A DNA stretch of 64,000 nt from Corylus avellana (lineage: Eukaryota > Streptophyta > Magnoliopsida > Fagales > Betulaceae). Both the position numbers and the translations under genes were made by a program. How positions within the stretch are numbered: position 1 is the first letter of the stretch; every line of letters starts with the position of its first letter. The stretch lies in contig NC_081546.1 of the NCBI RefSeq assembly GCF_901000735.1, positions 24,465,009 through 24,529,008 of the forward strand, read 5' to 3'. This document shows, one piece after another, positions 37,401-48,700 of the stretch. Under the pieces are notes generated by a model, which was not told the origin of the DNA, made no database searches, and saw nothing but the letters and a program-made list of their open reading frames with translations.

Positions 37401-39738
37401 CTAGTACATCTTACAGTCATGACAGCTGTTGTCAGCCAGAAGCAACTAGGTTTCTTCATCCACCACGGAGGGTGGTGATCCAGTGGACCGGGCTTACTCT
37501 CAGAGGGTTTGGTGGTTAGTAGATCTTTAGTTCTATGCTTAGGGGCGCCATTCTTTGACTATTACTAGGCTGTCGCATGGGTTTTCCACTGGGCCTTCGG
37601 TGGGGTGCAATTTCGACTATGGTTGGATCATTGGGATGAAATAGGTCTACTTGCAGCAGGGTGCAGATAGGGGCTGCTCCCACACAGGGTTACGACCATA
37701 AAAATTTACCCCAGTACTATATATAGGAAATAAATTCCTAGCTAACGAAATTTACCTCCCGTCTTAAGTAACTTGGACCAAATTTACCTCCCGTCTTAAG
37801 TAACTTGGACCAAATTTACCTCAGTACAAAATTTTAATACCTAGCTAACAAACTCCTAAAGCCCCATAAAAATTTAGAATAGAAGTTTTCTTGATAAGCT
37901 CTTCAAAATGGGTTGCTAGACACCATCTTTGCTAGTTGCTGGAAACAACTGAGGTGGCCCATGGCTGTACAGTGCTTGTGATTGGCTTGGAGGCATCATA
38001 ATCAAGCCCTTCAAAATAGGTTCCAGTCATCTCCTTTGAGGGTTGTAGTTTTTTTTTTATTTACTTCGTATCTGTAAAATACAGGAGGGATTCAAAAAAG
38101 AGAGGCTCAGTATATCCTGGTCTTCACAATCCATTACTGTATATAGGAAACAAATACATCATTCTAGATAGGGACAGCCGTACCTTTACTTGTGGCCTTT
38201 TCTAACAATATCGTTCATTAAGCTGTTTGGCATTAATTTTGTGAAATAGTTTGAATTAACTTTGCACTGAAATGCTACTGCTTTATGTTATTGTTGATAA
38301 TGCATTAAATTTAATTGTCCCATAGGGAAGAGATACTTTTCCTCTGCCTTGGTTGTTTTGCTGCATCACTTGATGTGCAAGATCGATTGACCATTTCACC
38401 ATCAATTTTACTGAAATTTGTACTGGTTGATTATTTTGCTTCGCCGCCCCCCCCCCCCTTCTCTCTCTCTCTCTCTTCCTTGATGCTGATGCAAATGATT
38501 GAAATGAGTTTTGCCATGGTGTAGGTCCTCTTCCAAAATGATTCACCTGCAACATTACTGGCTCGGGTGATTGGAATTATAGGTCCCATCGATCAAAGCA
38601 TGCTTGCCAAAGGACGGGATACATACAAATATTTTACCAAAAATCACATGCTTTATGAACGGAATCAGGTAAAGTTGTAACTGAGGATATTCATCTGTTT
38701 AATACCTATAAATTGAATGTATTAGAATTGTTCAATGCCTAATTATACTTGGATGGGAACAGAAAAAGACCTTGACATAAAGAAAAGGTTGTTGGGCAGG
38801 ATGGGTCTTCCCTAGTAAATTGAGTCAAGTATAGACATGGGTGTTAAGCACGCAATATAATTGGGTACCTTTGTATACTCCATGTGTACCCTGGGACGCC
38901 TTATGCTTTTAATAAGACTGGTTATTATTTATCAAAAAAAATAATTGGGTTATAGATGGGTACTGGGTAATTGTTGACTGGACCCATATGTGTTCTGTCA
39001 TAATCCAACATTACGCATCCCTTTTCTACCCATGATTGTCAGAAAGCAAAGTTGCCACTTCAGCGGCTTCAATTTTCATTTTCTCTATATGCATGATTAG
39101 AGCTTCATCCTTAAGAAATTTATATTTCCCGTTTAGATATTAGGTAACTTTATGCTTGGGGGGCACATACTTTCCTGGTCCGGCTTTCATCAAATAATTT
39201 CATTCTCTTCACTTATGCACTTTTGCAACTTGTTTATCTTAAGAGAATTTGGTACATTCTGGGACTGGTAGATGAGTTTGCCGTAATTGTTACAAATGAG
39301 TTGAAATTACTTTTATACCTTGAAATTTGATTTTGTCAGAAATTACCTTCATCCCTTGAAACTTTATTAGTCAAATGTATCCAACTCTAAGCAGAATTCT
39401 CATAAGTAGTAGTTTTGCTTATCACATGTGTTTTGTTGACAATGTGATTACAGTTCTGATTCCTACTCTGTTAATATTTGTTTAAATGCTTTAGGTATTT
39501 TTATTTATATGATGATACATAAAAACAGTGCTATTTTGCTATTCTCCAGGAAACAAACAGGCTCGAATACCTGATACCAAAAAAGACATCCTTAAGGCAT
39601 CGATTGCCAATGGGGGACCAGGGCTTCATTGACTTTGTTGGTCACCTACTTGAGATAAACCCAAAGAAGCGGCCTTCGGCTTTGGAGGCGTTGAAGCATC
39701 CATGGCTTTCATACCCGTATGAACCCATATCATCTTGA
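28463..39738 (+). CDS. Plant-type DYRK protein kinase with LisH-like N-terminus (7 exons, ~1191 aa)
   Basis: Exons: 28463-29669, 31052-32420, 34087-34366, 35180-35287, 35372-35650, 38525-38668, 39550-39738, open over 3576 nt. Residues 8-31 (VILEFLRRNRFSRAEAALRSE) form a LisH-like motif. A long acidic, Ser-rich, probably disordered region follows, with a D/E cluster at the start of exon 2. The kinase domain starts near residue 880: loop LGSAAFSKA, ATP lysine K909 in VCVKII, catalytic HCDLKPEN (D1010), metal-binding DLG (1030-1032) and activation segment CSYVQSRSYRAPE. DLG and SYVQSR..YRAPE are DYRK/PRP4-like. The second DYRK tyrosine (Y1044) is kept, but the first is Cys. The C-lobe ends HPWLSYPYEPISS. 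Expected to be a soluble Ser/Thr (dual-specificity) kinase; substrates cannot be told. I recall Arabidopsis At3g17750 as the matching type (unverified). Confidence 0.92.
29670..31051. other. Kinase intron 1 with a short LINE tail
   Basis: A 1.4-kb intron between donor GCAG/GTTAGC and acceptor GATCAG/GTGG. The only named content is the LINE tail at 30320-30372. Open frames within it have no protein-like features. Confidence 0.7.
30320..30372 (-). mobile_element. 53-bp LINE 3' end with 19-bp target duplication
   Basis: AATAATGTCCTAGATGATT is repeated perfectly at 30301-30319 and 30373-30391. On the minus strand the insert reads GGGTTGCGCCCCTCTGCGC, then TTTTGATATATAAACATTAC, then TTATC plus A run. 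It is intact as an insertion but carries only the last ~45 bases of the element. Confidence 0.85.
32823..33217 (+). mobile_element. 5'-truncated LINE (C-terminal end of ORF2) in kinase intron 2
   Basis: The plus frame near 32930-33070 encodes LWRERNARSFEDRE, the zinc-knuckle-like C-terminal region typical of plant L1 ORF2. It is followed by CTCTTGTATACTTAATGTG, TTGCGCCCTTTTGCAC and an A-rich end. CTAGGTGATCCTT repeats on each side (about 32810 and 33223), giving a probable target duplication. It is dead: no reverse transcriptase is present. Confidence 0.75.
35919..36291. mobile_element. MITE related to 23685-24372, in kinase intron 5
   Basis: Inverted ends with the blocks CCCCTCAAACTACTATCCCA, CATTGTCAATGTCCC and CATAAACTACCAAAACAATG. 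The mirror images are at 36190-36285. It matches the 23685 element in arm sequence but is shorter, with a ~100-bp A/T-rich centre. I could not find a clean target duplication. Confidence 0.7.
36292..38524. other. Remaining kinase intron 5, with LINE tail and a tandem duplication
   Basis: No exon-like sequence. A LINE 3' tail lies at about 36718-36812 (CTCTTGTATACTTCTTGTGT, then ACTTGGGTTGCGCC). A perfect 32-bp tandem pair (AAATTTACCTCCCGTCTTAA and following) is at 37748-37811. A poly-C run followed by a CT repeat lies at 38446-38475, close to the acceptor of exon 6. Confidence 0.6.
38855..38945 (+). mobile_element. Truncated LINE 3' end in kinase intron 6
   Basis: Reads TTTGTATACTCCATGTGTAC, CCTGGGACGCCTTATGCTTT, TAATAAGACTGG and TTATTTATC plus A run, a diverged copy of the LINE tail found at 8480. 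Confidence 0.55.
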
Positions 39739-40670
39739 ACCGTTTGAAGATTCTCCAAGTGAAAATGGCAGGTTCCAGGTGCCCTTGTGTTTGGGTTTGG
39801 GGTGTCCTATTAAGGGGGAAGGAGCCACTTTTGATTTCTGGCTGAAATTGGTCATCCATTGAGGTGATCTTCAAAGAGACATTGCCCCTTGCATCCCTGC
39901 ACAATGCATTGAAAGGCGTGTTTGGTTTTGTTGGTGATACCTGTCTTTCCTTCCCCTTGCCAAGTTGTATTCCAATTTAACCATAATCAAGAATGTATTT
40001 TTGCACGCTGTGTATTCTTAGGTGTTTCTTTATTTTCTTTACTTTGTTTGATCTCTGGTGGAAGAAGAAAGTTCAAAAATGTTGTTGTACATGATGTGTG
40101 ATAATTCTTTTAGGCTATTAGTAGTATCTTGTGAGATGGCTTCTTCTCCAATTTTGATTCTATCACGACACCAAAGTTACTGCATATATCAAGTATGAAG
40201 CCAACAATGACAATGTGGCCATGAATCAATCAATGCACTTTCTTTGGGTGTTTTTTTTTTTAATCTGTTCATTTAGCAGCAAGCCCTGGTTGTTCCATAA
40301 TGGTGTTGAGGAAATTGGGAAGCGATTCAAGGGTGTGGACAATGCATGTACTGGCGTGAGTTTTCCCTAGCACTGCATGGCTTTTTAGGCTATTACTGTA
40401 ACACCCTCCTCGAAGATCTTACGGATAGTTCGAACCAAACACAAGGATACAAGAATTTTATAAATCGAAAATCATTCTTATGTTTCTTGTGTCGATCTAA
40501 GAATGAGGTGGTTTCTAAAATCACTGTTGGCATTGTGATTGATTATTATTGAATTTTGATCAAATGATAATTTTAAAAGTCATATCATTCTTGAAGTGAT
40601 ATAAGAGGGACACAAGTGATATCTATAATTACTCGAAAATTAGATCAAATTAAACATATCCTTATAATTA
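39739..40670. other. 3' flank of the kinase gene and intergenic DNA
   Basis: Contains the kinase 3' UTR (probably to about 40100, judging by T-rich downstream sequence) and unassigned DNA. No gene-like open frame seen. Confidence 0.5.
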
Positions 40671-41119
40671 AGGGTTAAATATCTTATTGCCTCCTTGTTT
40701 AATTTTTTTTATTTTTTGTCCCCTAGGGTTTACTTTTTATTATTGGAGGTACCTCTAGTTTGCCTAAAGACGGAAATACCATTTCCGTCGAAATTTCGTC
40801 AAAAAATTGACGGAATGTCATGCCAACATCAATAAGGAACTGACACGTGTCCTTATAATTAATTTAAAAAATAATATATATTTTAATTAATTAAATATAA
40901 ATTTTAATGTTTTTAATTTAATTTTTTTTAAAAAAATTTAATTATAGGGACATGTGTCAGTTCCTTATTGGTGCTGACATGGCGTTCTGTCAAATTTTGG
41001 ATGGAGGTACCATCTTCGTCTTTTGGCAAACTAGATATACCTCATGTGATAAAAAATAAATCCTAGGAGACAAAAAATAAAGAATTTAAACTATAGGGGA
41101 CAATAAAGTATTTAACCCT
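40671..41119. mobile_element. MITE with AGGGTTAAAT ends, 449 bp
   Basis: Ends AGGGTTAAAT and ATTTAACCCT. ATAATTA flanks both sides (40664-40670 and 41120-41126). The arms are inverted copies, including GGAACTGACACGTGTCC against ACATGTGTCAGTTCC, and CCTAGGGTTTA against TAAATCCTAGG. The 7-8-bp duplication suggests a hAT-type element. Confidence 0.75.
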
Positions 41120-41735
41120 ATAATTAAATGTTAAACTTTAGTCATCCATGTACTCATAACACACATAACGGAAGCAGCCAAGCAGGCACATAAAACCATT
41201 ACATTAAACCCTTGATCAAACATGTAAGTGTTGTTGGATGCATAGAAGGGGCTATAGCCTTGAACATTATACTGTATGCCTTGAAGACAATTTTAAGAAA
41301 ACCGTTATATTGACATTTTGAAAAAAAAAAAAGGTAAATGCATGATCATATCTACTTACCTTATTCCCTACCTAGCTTCAAGAATTTCAACACACCTCAC
41401 TTAACAAACCTAAAACATAAGTATTCACGAACAATTACTTTTCTGTTAACGTTTTTGTATATAGTTTTTCTTTTTCATTGTTTGGTCTTCCTAAACATTG
41501 CTTCCCACGTTAAGTGGCATATCTTATTTCTCCTCTTTATGACACTTATTTATACATTTTAAGTTTGATTTTTTTCTTCTTCTTGAATGATCACACTATG
41601 CATGTATATTCAATTTACTTCACATGGATCATGCAATATGGACTCATTGTCATGCTCTTTAGAGTGTTAGTCCCAATACCACTTAAAATCTTTTCTTTAT
41701 AGAGTTGTTTTGTGTGTTTGAACACTTCTTTTAGG

Positions 41736-41832
41736 CTTTTCTTTGACATATTCGCATAAGGAGAGGGAAAAGAAGGAGGGTGATTCAAACTAGTAATCTT
41801 CGCTTAATGAAGTGTGATCTTCAACTAAGTAA
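41736..41832 (-). mobile_element. Au-like SINE fragment
   Basis: On the minus strand it has GATCACACTTCATTAAGCGA, AGATTACTAGTTTGAATCAC and CCTCCTTCTTTTCCCTCTCC, then a TGCG-type block. It matches the fragment at 24760-24870 in order. A hAT-like MITE is inserted directly beside it. Confidence 0.5.
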
Positions 41833-42040
41833 CAGTGGCGGAGCCACTTAATGCTTCATGGCACCCCCAAAGCTTTTTTTTTAAAAAATTTTGCTATTTT
41901 TTTTCCAAGTTCAACACGGTACTCCAAAAAAAAAAAGGAAAAAAAAAAATTATTCTCTCCTATTTATACAAGTTATCATTCGGTACCCTCAAAAAAATTT
42001 TAGCGGCACCCTAAATATAAATTGTCTGGCTCCTCCACTG
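41833..42040. mobile_element. hAT-like MITE (CAGTGG family), 208 bp
   Basis: Terminal inverted repeats CAGTGGCGGAGCCA and TGGCTCCTCCACTG. CTAAGTAA is repeated perfectly at 41825-41832 and 42041-42048. Same family as 3355-3557. Confidence 0.85.
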
Positions 42041-42311
42041 CTAAGTAAGTTATCATTTTAAGGTCTTAAAGTTTCTTACTTAGGTTAGACAATTAATAAT
42101 AGGTTTTAAGGTTTAGAACATGTTTGAGAAATAAAGCTTCTAAATCAAAAAGCGTTTTTTGGCATAAACTTTATTTTTAAGCTTTTATTAAAAGCCTATT
42201 TTAACAATTTTTAGAGTAAAAAAATAAAAAAAGAAAACTTTTAAAATTTTGTATCAAACATGCGGGTATAGATAGTAAAGTAAATTTTAAACATGCCCTT
42301 AAAAGGTTCAA

Positions 42312-42697
42312 GGGGAAACTTCACTTCAACTCTTTGAACTTTCACGCAATTTGACAAACTTTTCTAAACTTTCAAATCTTTTAATTTGGACCCCTCAACT
42401 TTCAATTGCTCTCAATGTGGACCATTTCGTCAATTTTTGCCATTAAAAATACCAAAAAAAGATTAAAATATCCATAATTTTTTTATTTTTTATAAATAAA
42501 AAACGTTTTGGAATTAAGGATAAAGTTAAAATTTTATACAAAAGTTAAGGGTATAAATGTCATGTAATATTTAAAATCTAACGAATAACTTCACATTGAG
42601 AGCAATTGAAAGTTTTGAAGTTTAAAACGAGAGACTTGAAAGTTTAAAAAATTTGTTAAATGGAATGAAAGTTGAGAGGCTAATGTGAAGTTTTCCG
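42312..42697. mobile_element. MITE just upstream of NRDE2, 386 bp
   Basis: AGGTTCAA flanks it (42304-42311 and 42698-42705). The ends GGGGAAACTTCAC and GTGAAGTTTTCCG are inverted repeats, as are the inner blocks CTTTCAATTGCTCTCAATGT and ACATTGAGAGCAATTGAAAG. The end sequence resembles the MULE-like element at 3878. It ends only 97 bases before the NRDE2 start codon, so it may form part of the promoter or leader. Confidence 0.75.
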
Positions 42698-42793
42698 AGG
42701 TTCAATTAAAGTGATTGTGCGTGTGCTGAAAGCAACATGTTCGTATAAACCCGCACACTCACTGGCTGCACTTTGGCCACATTTGGATTTGCA

Positions 42794-45700
42794 ATGGAGG
42801 AGGAGAAACCTGGGGTGGCGGCAGCAGCAGCAGCAGCAGCACCACCACCAGAAGAAGAAGAAGAGCTACAACAACCAAAACCCTCTCTCTTCCCTCTTTT
42901 TCCCGCTTCAGACGCTTCTCGCTCTCAGCCTCAGCGCCCCAGTCTCCCTCAATGGCTCAGCAACTCCAGCTTCACCGCGGACCTCGCCCTCATCGGCGAC
43001 GCTGTTTCCAACCTAAACCCCACCGCACTCTCCAGCCCACCGCTACCCGAAACAGACTCAGAACAAGAAGAAGAGCCGCAAGAGGAACGGATCAAATCAA
43101 AGGCTCCGCCTTCCTATGAGCTTCTCGAATCTTCCTCGGAATCCGACCGAGCCTCAAGGAAGGAAAGAAGCGATAAGACGAAGAGGAAGAAGAAGCGGAA
43201 GAGGAAGAAGTCCAGAGAGAGAGGAGGGCTCGACGATTACCACCAGGCGAGAAAGTCCGATGTTCGAGCTTGGGCGGGTTCAGAAACCAAGCCTTCCAAA
43301 GATTATTACTTCGACTCGCGCGGCGATCCTGATAACTTGGCTTTCGGGTGCCTTTACAAGTAAGCACCACTGATTTCGCTGCACATTTTCGTAGAATTTG
43401 CTGGTTTTAGCTCTTGTTTTTAGTTTTTGGGATTGTAATTTTGTTTTTATTGCTTGAGAGTCTGTTTGGTTGCCGGGAAAGCTGATTAGGGAGGGAAAAT
43501 TAACGTTTTATCTTATGATAATTTCCTGGAACTAGATATTTTGCCTCAGCTAAGACATGTGGTCCAATCTTGAAATGTTTGCTGATTCATTTCCTTTGAA
43601 TACTATGGATTTTCTTAACATAGTCTATTTAGTAAGAGTACCGGGGAAGAAGCGGGAAACTAAGGGCTGTCGATAACCTCCTTGAATGCTGAGAACAAAA
43701 AAATTCAACACTTGATCATTTCAGTGCATTTGGTAGCATATTTGGTTTTAGAATATAATTTTTTTCAGTGCATTTAGTAATGTAGCTGTTCAGTGTTTGA
43801 TTTGAGAAAAGAACCAACATTTTATAGCCTGTTGAAAGATCACCTCACCGAAGCCTAGTAAATGTAATAGCCTTGGTTAAGTGGAGTTGTTTCTTTTCTC
43901 CACTCTCCAGTATCAAGTAATGATGAGGAATCTTAGATTCAAACTTCTTATTTTGTTTCGTTTCCCTTTTTTTCCCCTTCCTCTAAGAAAACAAATGCTG
44001 CACTTTGATGTTATTGTTTAGAAGCTGAAGGCTTAAAGTTCACAATCTGGCTGACTACAATGCAGAATGGATATTCCCCGCTACAAACCTTATAATCCTT
44101 TGAAGCTATCTGGGCGTGATTTTCAAAGTTCATACCGGTGGAACCAGAGGGGTTCAGTGTTTGATAGAGATGGTGATGTTGATGCATTGGATAGTAAACT
44201 AGTATCTGCTGGTCGTTATTGGTCTGCAAAGTATACAGCTTTGGAGCGGCATAAAAACTTGAAGCGTGTACATCTTGTTGCACCTCAAAAGTCCACAGCA
44301 GATGAGTTCATTCCTTTATCTGATATTCAAACCTTCGATGGGGGTGTTGATGGTAGTTCTGTCTCAGGAACTTCAATGATTGAAGAATCTTGGGAAGATG
44401 AAGTTCTACGCAAAACACGGGAATTCAACAAACTGACAAGGGAGCAACCACATAATGAAAAGGCCTGGTTGGCTTTTGCAGAGTTCCAGGACAAGGTTGC
44501 GGGTATGCAACCCCAGAAAGGTGCTCGCTTGCAGACTCTTGAAAAGAAGATTAGCATATTGGAGAAGGCGGCTGAGCTTAACCCAGATAATGAAGATTTG
44601 TTGCTTTGTCTTCTGAAGGCGTATCATAGCAGAGACAGCACTGATCTTTTGCTTGGTAGATGGGAAAAGATACTCATGCATCATTCAGGTAGTTACAAGC
44701 TGTGGAGAGAGTTCCTGCGTGTTGTTCAAGGGGAGTTCTCGAGATTCAAGGTTTCAGACATGAGAAAAATGTACGCACATGCAATCCAGGCTCTATCTGC
44801 TGCATGCAGCCAGCACTCTAGGCAGGTTCTCATTCTAACGTATTCCTTTTTATCTTTCTTTGAACATGTATTAAATGAACTTATCTTTTATATCCCAAAA
44901 TTTGCTCTTCTGGAAAACTAGAGCCAATAATACGTAGTTTCTGTTGATGCTTGCAGATAGTTTAGCTTTCAGACTTCCAATCTTTGTTTTTTCACACGCA
45001 TATATGCAATGGGTGTACCTGTTCACATATTATGGCTGCTGGTTTAAACTTGATATATATTGTTGGACCAATTTTCAATGTCTTAAGCTTTTGGGACAAT
45101 TGGTTTCCTAACATGATATCAGAGATGTTGTTTGACCAAGGGGTCTTTTATGCAAGTCTTTGCTCCCTTCTTCTATTTGCATGTGTGAGGCCAACATGCT
45201 GGTTGGGCCCATTCTTCATTCAGGTTGGTCGAAGCTTAATATACATTGTAGGTGGCACGTTTTAAAAAGCTAGCTTGAACTTTTGGGACATTGCCTTCCT
45301 AACAATTTACGAAGGTTTTGCCTTTGGATGTCAGAACTTATGTAAATCTGCAAGTACCTTATGGATTGTCAGATTGCACATTCCAATGCATGGAACACTT
45401 TCATTTTGGACCTCCAGATTTTGGTGACCCAGAAAATTAACTTAAATCTAATTTATCTTATTTGAAGTAAAAGTAAAAAAATCATAGATTGAAATCTTAT
45501 AAGATATACATTTGTTCAAAAATAACTTTTTTCTTGGATGAATAATAACTTTATTGATAGAAAAAGACAAAGCCCTTGTACACAAAAAGTATACAAGAGA
45601 GACAATCACCCTAAAGGCATCTAGCTTCTAAAAAATTAACAAGATGTAAAATATTTGCTGAGGAGAAGTTAGGAACATAGACTACATCCCAATCCAAAAG

Positions 45701-48700
45701 CAATCAAAAAAGAGGATTTTAATCATAACACATTGGTCTTGCATTTCTCAAAGAGATGCCAATTCTTTTCTCTCCATATGCTCCACATTAAGAGTGCATG
45801 AATAACTTTCCAGATGGCCTCTTTGAGATGTCTTCACCTTTGGGTCTTCCAACAATGGAGCAGCTTTAGGATGTTGCTATTCTTAGCCCACAAAAATCCA
45901 AATAAGTGGAGAACCAAGTGCTAAGGACCACTAGTGTATTCACAATGGATGAGAAAGTGATTTACAGTCTCGTTCTTTTTGGATAGGCAACACCAGATTT
46001 ACAAGAGTGAAACCCCGCCTTCTAAGATTATCAACTATGAGGATTTTACCCAAAGTTCTTGTCCAAGCAAAGAAAGCAATACGAGTTGGGGCCTTAACCT
46101 TCCAAACACAAGGAAACAGACAAGGCTTCCCGATATGTAAAGTTTTATAATAGCTCTACTTTGTGAAACTGTGATTGCTAGCTGGGGTTCACAACATCCT
46201 ATTTGCCTCCCCCCATATGGGTTTTTGAGGAGTATAATAGATTGAGGAAAGGGTCAAGAAGAGATTCCAGTTCCCAATCCTAAATTGCTTTTAAGAAACT
46301 CGGATTTCAATGAATAGAAGAGCTAGAGGGTACCAAGTAATTCAACACCAAGGCCTCTTTGTCATGACCTATCAAATAAAGTTTGGGAATGAAGACTTAA
46401 GAGCTGCTTCTCCACACCACACGTCATGCCAGAAGCGAATGCGAGATCAATCCCCAACCATGAATGTGACAAGGTTGGAGAAATACCCCCATCCATTTCT
46501 AATATGTCTCCAAAGACAAACCCTGTAAGGCCCTCTAGTTGCCGTTGAACACCATCCTTCTCTTTGGACCCGTATTTATCAACAATCACCCATCTCTCCA
46601 TTGAGAATTCTCTCTTGCTCGAATCTCCAAAGCCATTTACCAAGTAGAGCTTTATTGAACAACATGAGATTTAAACTCCTAACCCTCCTCTAGGGACTTG
46701 GGAGCAAATAGTCTTCTAGTTCACTAGGTAAAACTTAGAGTTACCGCTTGGTCCATCCCAAAGAAAGTATCTCTAAAGACGCTCCAATCTCCTTGCAATG
46801 CTTGTTGGTAAAGGGAAAATGGATGAGAAGTACGTAGGTAAACCGGATAACGTACTCTTAATATTAGAGTTAGGCGGCCTCCCCGAGACTAGTACATCTT
46901 CTTCCAACTAGCCAACCTTTTTCCCATTTTCTCAACTGCCCCATCTCAAATAGCTTTTGACTTAAAAAAGCACCCAGAGGAAGCCCCTAATATTTTGAGG
47001 GTAGAGAAGAGATACTGCAACTTAGAATACCGGCCAACACTTCCTAATGCGGAACCTCCCTTATTGAGACTAATTTAGATGTTCGGAAGATTGATCTTCA
47101 AGCCCGAAATGGACTTGAAACATTGGAGAATGTGACCCAAATTATAGATTTGATCACGGTCTCTTTCACACATAATAAGTGTATCATCTGCAAACAGAAA
47201 TTGGGATATTTTCCAGGGGCGGCATTTTGGGTGTCTACTCATAATCCTGATAAATGACCCCCAACATAGCTCGAGAGAGCATCCTACTAAGAGCATCCAT
47301 GACTATCACGGACCTATTCCTACACTGGGCATCTGAGTAATTGACTGGCTCAATTGCACAATGTTTTTGAGTAATTGACTTACCATGGACCTGTTCCTAC
47401 ACTGGGCATCTGAGTGATCCGATACCAGGTGATATTGGGATATCATCTGAATAATATGATTCAACTTGGTTTAGGCAGCAAGAAGCTCTTAAGAAAAAAA
47501 GATCATATAAAAAATTTCAATGATGTGGTCAAATTTTGATTTGGGGTCTAACTGACACCCAAACAAGAACCCATTAAAAAACTTCACTGCCGTGCTGAGT
47601 TCCTTAAGATCCTGCTTCAAATCTTCATTACTAAAAAGTGGACAGATACTTTCATAATAAAAATATTTTAATACAGGATTTCATGCATTGCTTGATAAAC
47701 ATCTCCCATATGGATTTGTGTGTTGAAGGACTGTTATATTTTATTCAATCATTTATAATTTTTTATTCTTCAAGTTATAAAGGCATATAGATGTGGCATA
47801 TAGATGTGGTTTCTATATGCCAAAAAAAAATAAAGGCATATAGATGTGGTTTCTCAATATGCAGGAGATTATGAATTAGATACTTGAGATTTAAGTATTA
47901 TTATTTTTTTTCTTCTATGTTTTTTCATGGCACGGGTTTAAATATTTTTTGGAAAATTTCCTAGAACATGTTAGGTCACCTTATTTTGGGTTTTTATGTA
48001 TTCTCTGTTTAATGCAGGTTCACCATTCTGCAAAGCCACTTACTCCAGATACTATTCAGCTAGAACTTGGTCTTGTTGATATATTCCTCAGTCTTTGCAG
48101 GTTTGAGTGGCAGGCTGGTTACCAGGAGTTGGCTACTGCTTTATTTCAGGCTGAACTTGAATTTAGCTTGTTTTGTCCTTTACTTCTAACTGAGCACAGT
48201 AAAAGGAGACTGTTTGAGCACTTTTGGGATGGTGAAGGTGCAAGAGTTGGAGAAGAAGGGGCCCTTGGTTGGTCCACATGGTTGGAGAAAGAGGAGGAGA
48301 ATAGGCAAAGGATTGTCAAAGAGGAGGAGGCCTCATTTGATGACGAAAAAGGTGGTTGGACAGGTTGGTCAGAACCACTATCCAAGGATAAGGATAGTGG
48401 TATAAATTCATTAAATGCAGCCAACAATGACTTGGATGATGAGGAGCTTCAAGAGGAATTTGAGAATGAAGATACCAAGCAGGAAGATGAAACTGAAGCT
48501 TTACTAAAAAAACTAGGCATTGATGTTGAAGCTGAGGCTAGCTGTGAGGTGAAAGACACTTCCACTTGGTCTAGATGGTCAGAAGAAGAGTCATCAAGGG
48601 ACCGTGATCAATGGATGCCTGTCCACGGGAAATCTGGTCTCTCTCTCTCTCTCTCTCACCCCTCCCTCCCCCGCTTTTGTGTATGTATCTGTCTGTGTGA

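Noticed and set aside
42773..42793. Alternative NRDE2 start seven codons upstream
   Set aside because: That codon is TTG; the first ATG in frame is 42794.
47320..47420. Near-repeat of CCTACACTGGGCATCTGAGT
   Set aside because: A small local duplication inside an intron with no sign of function.
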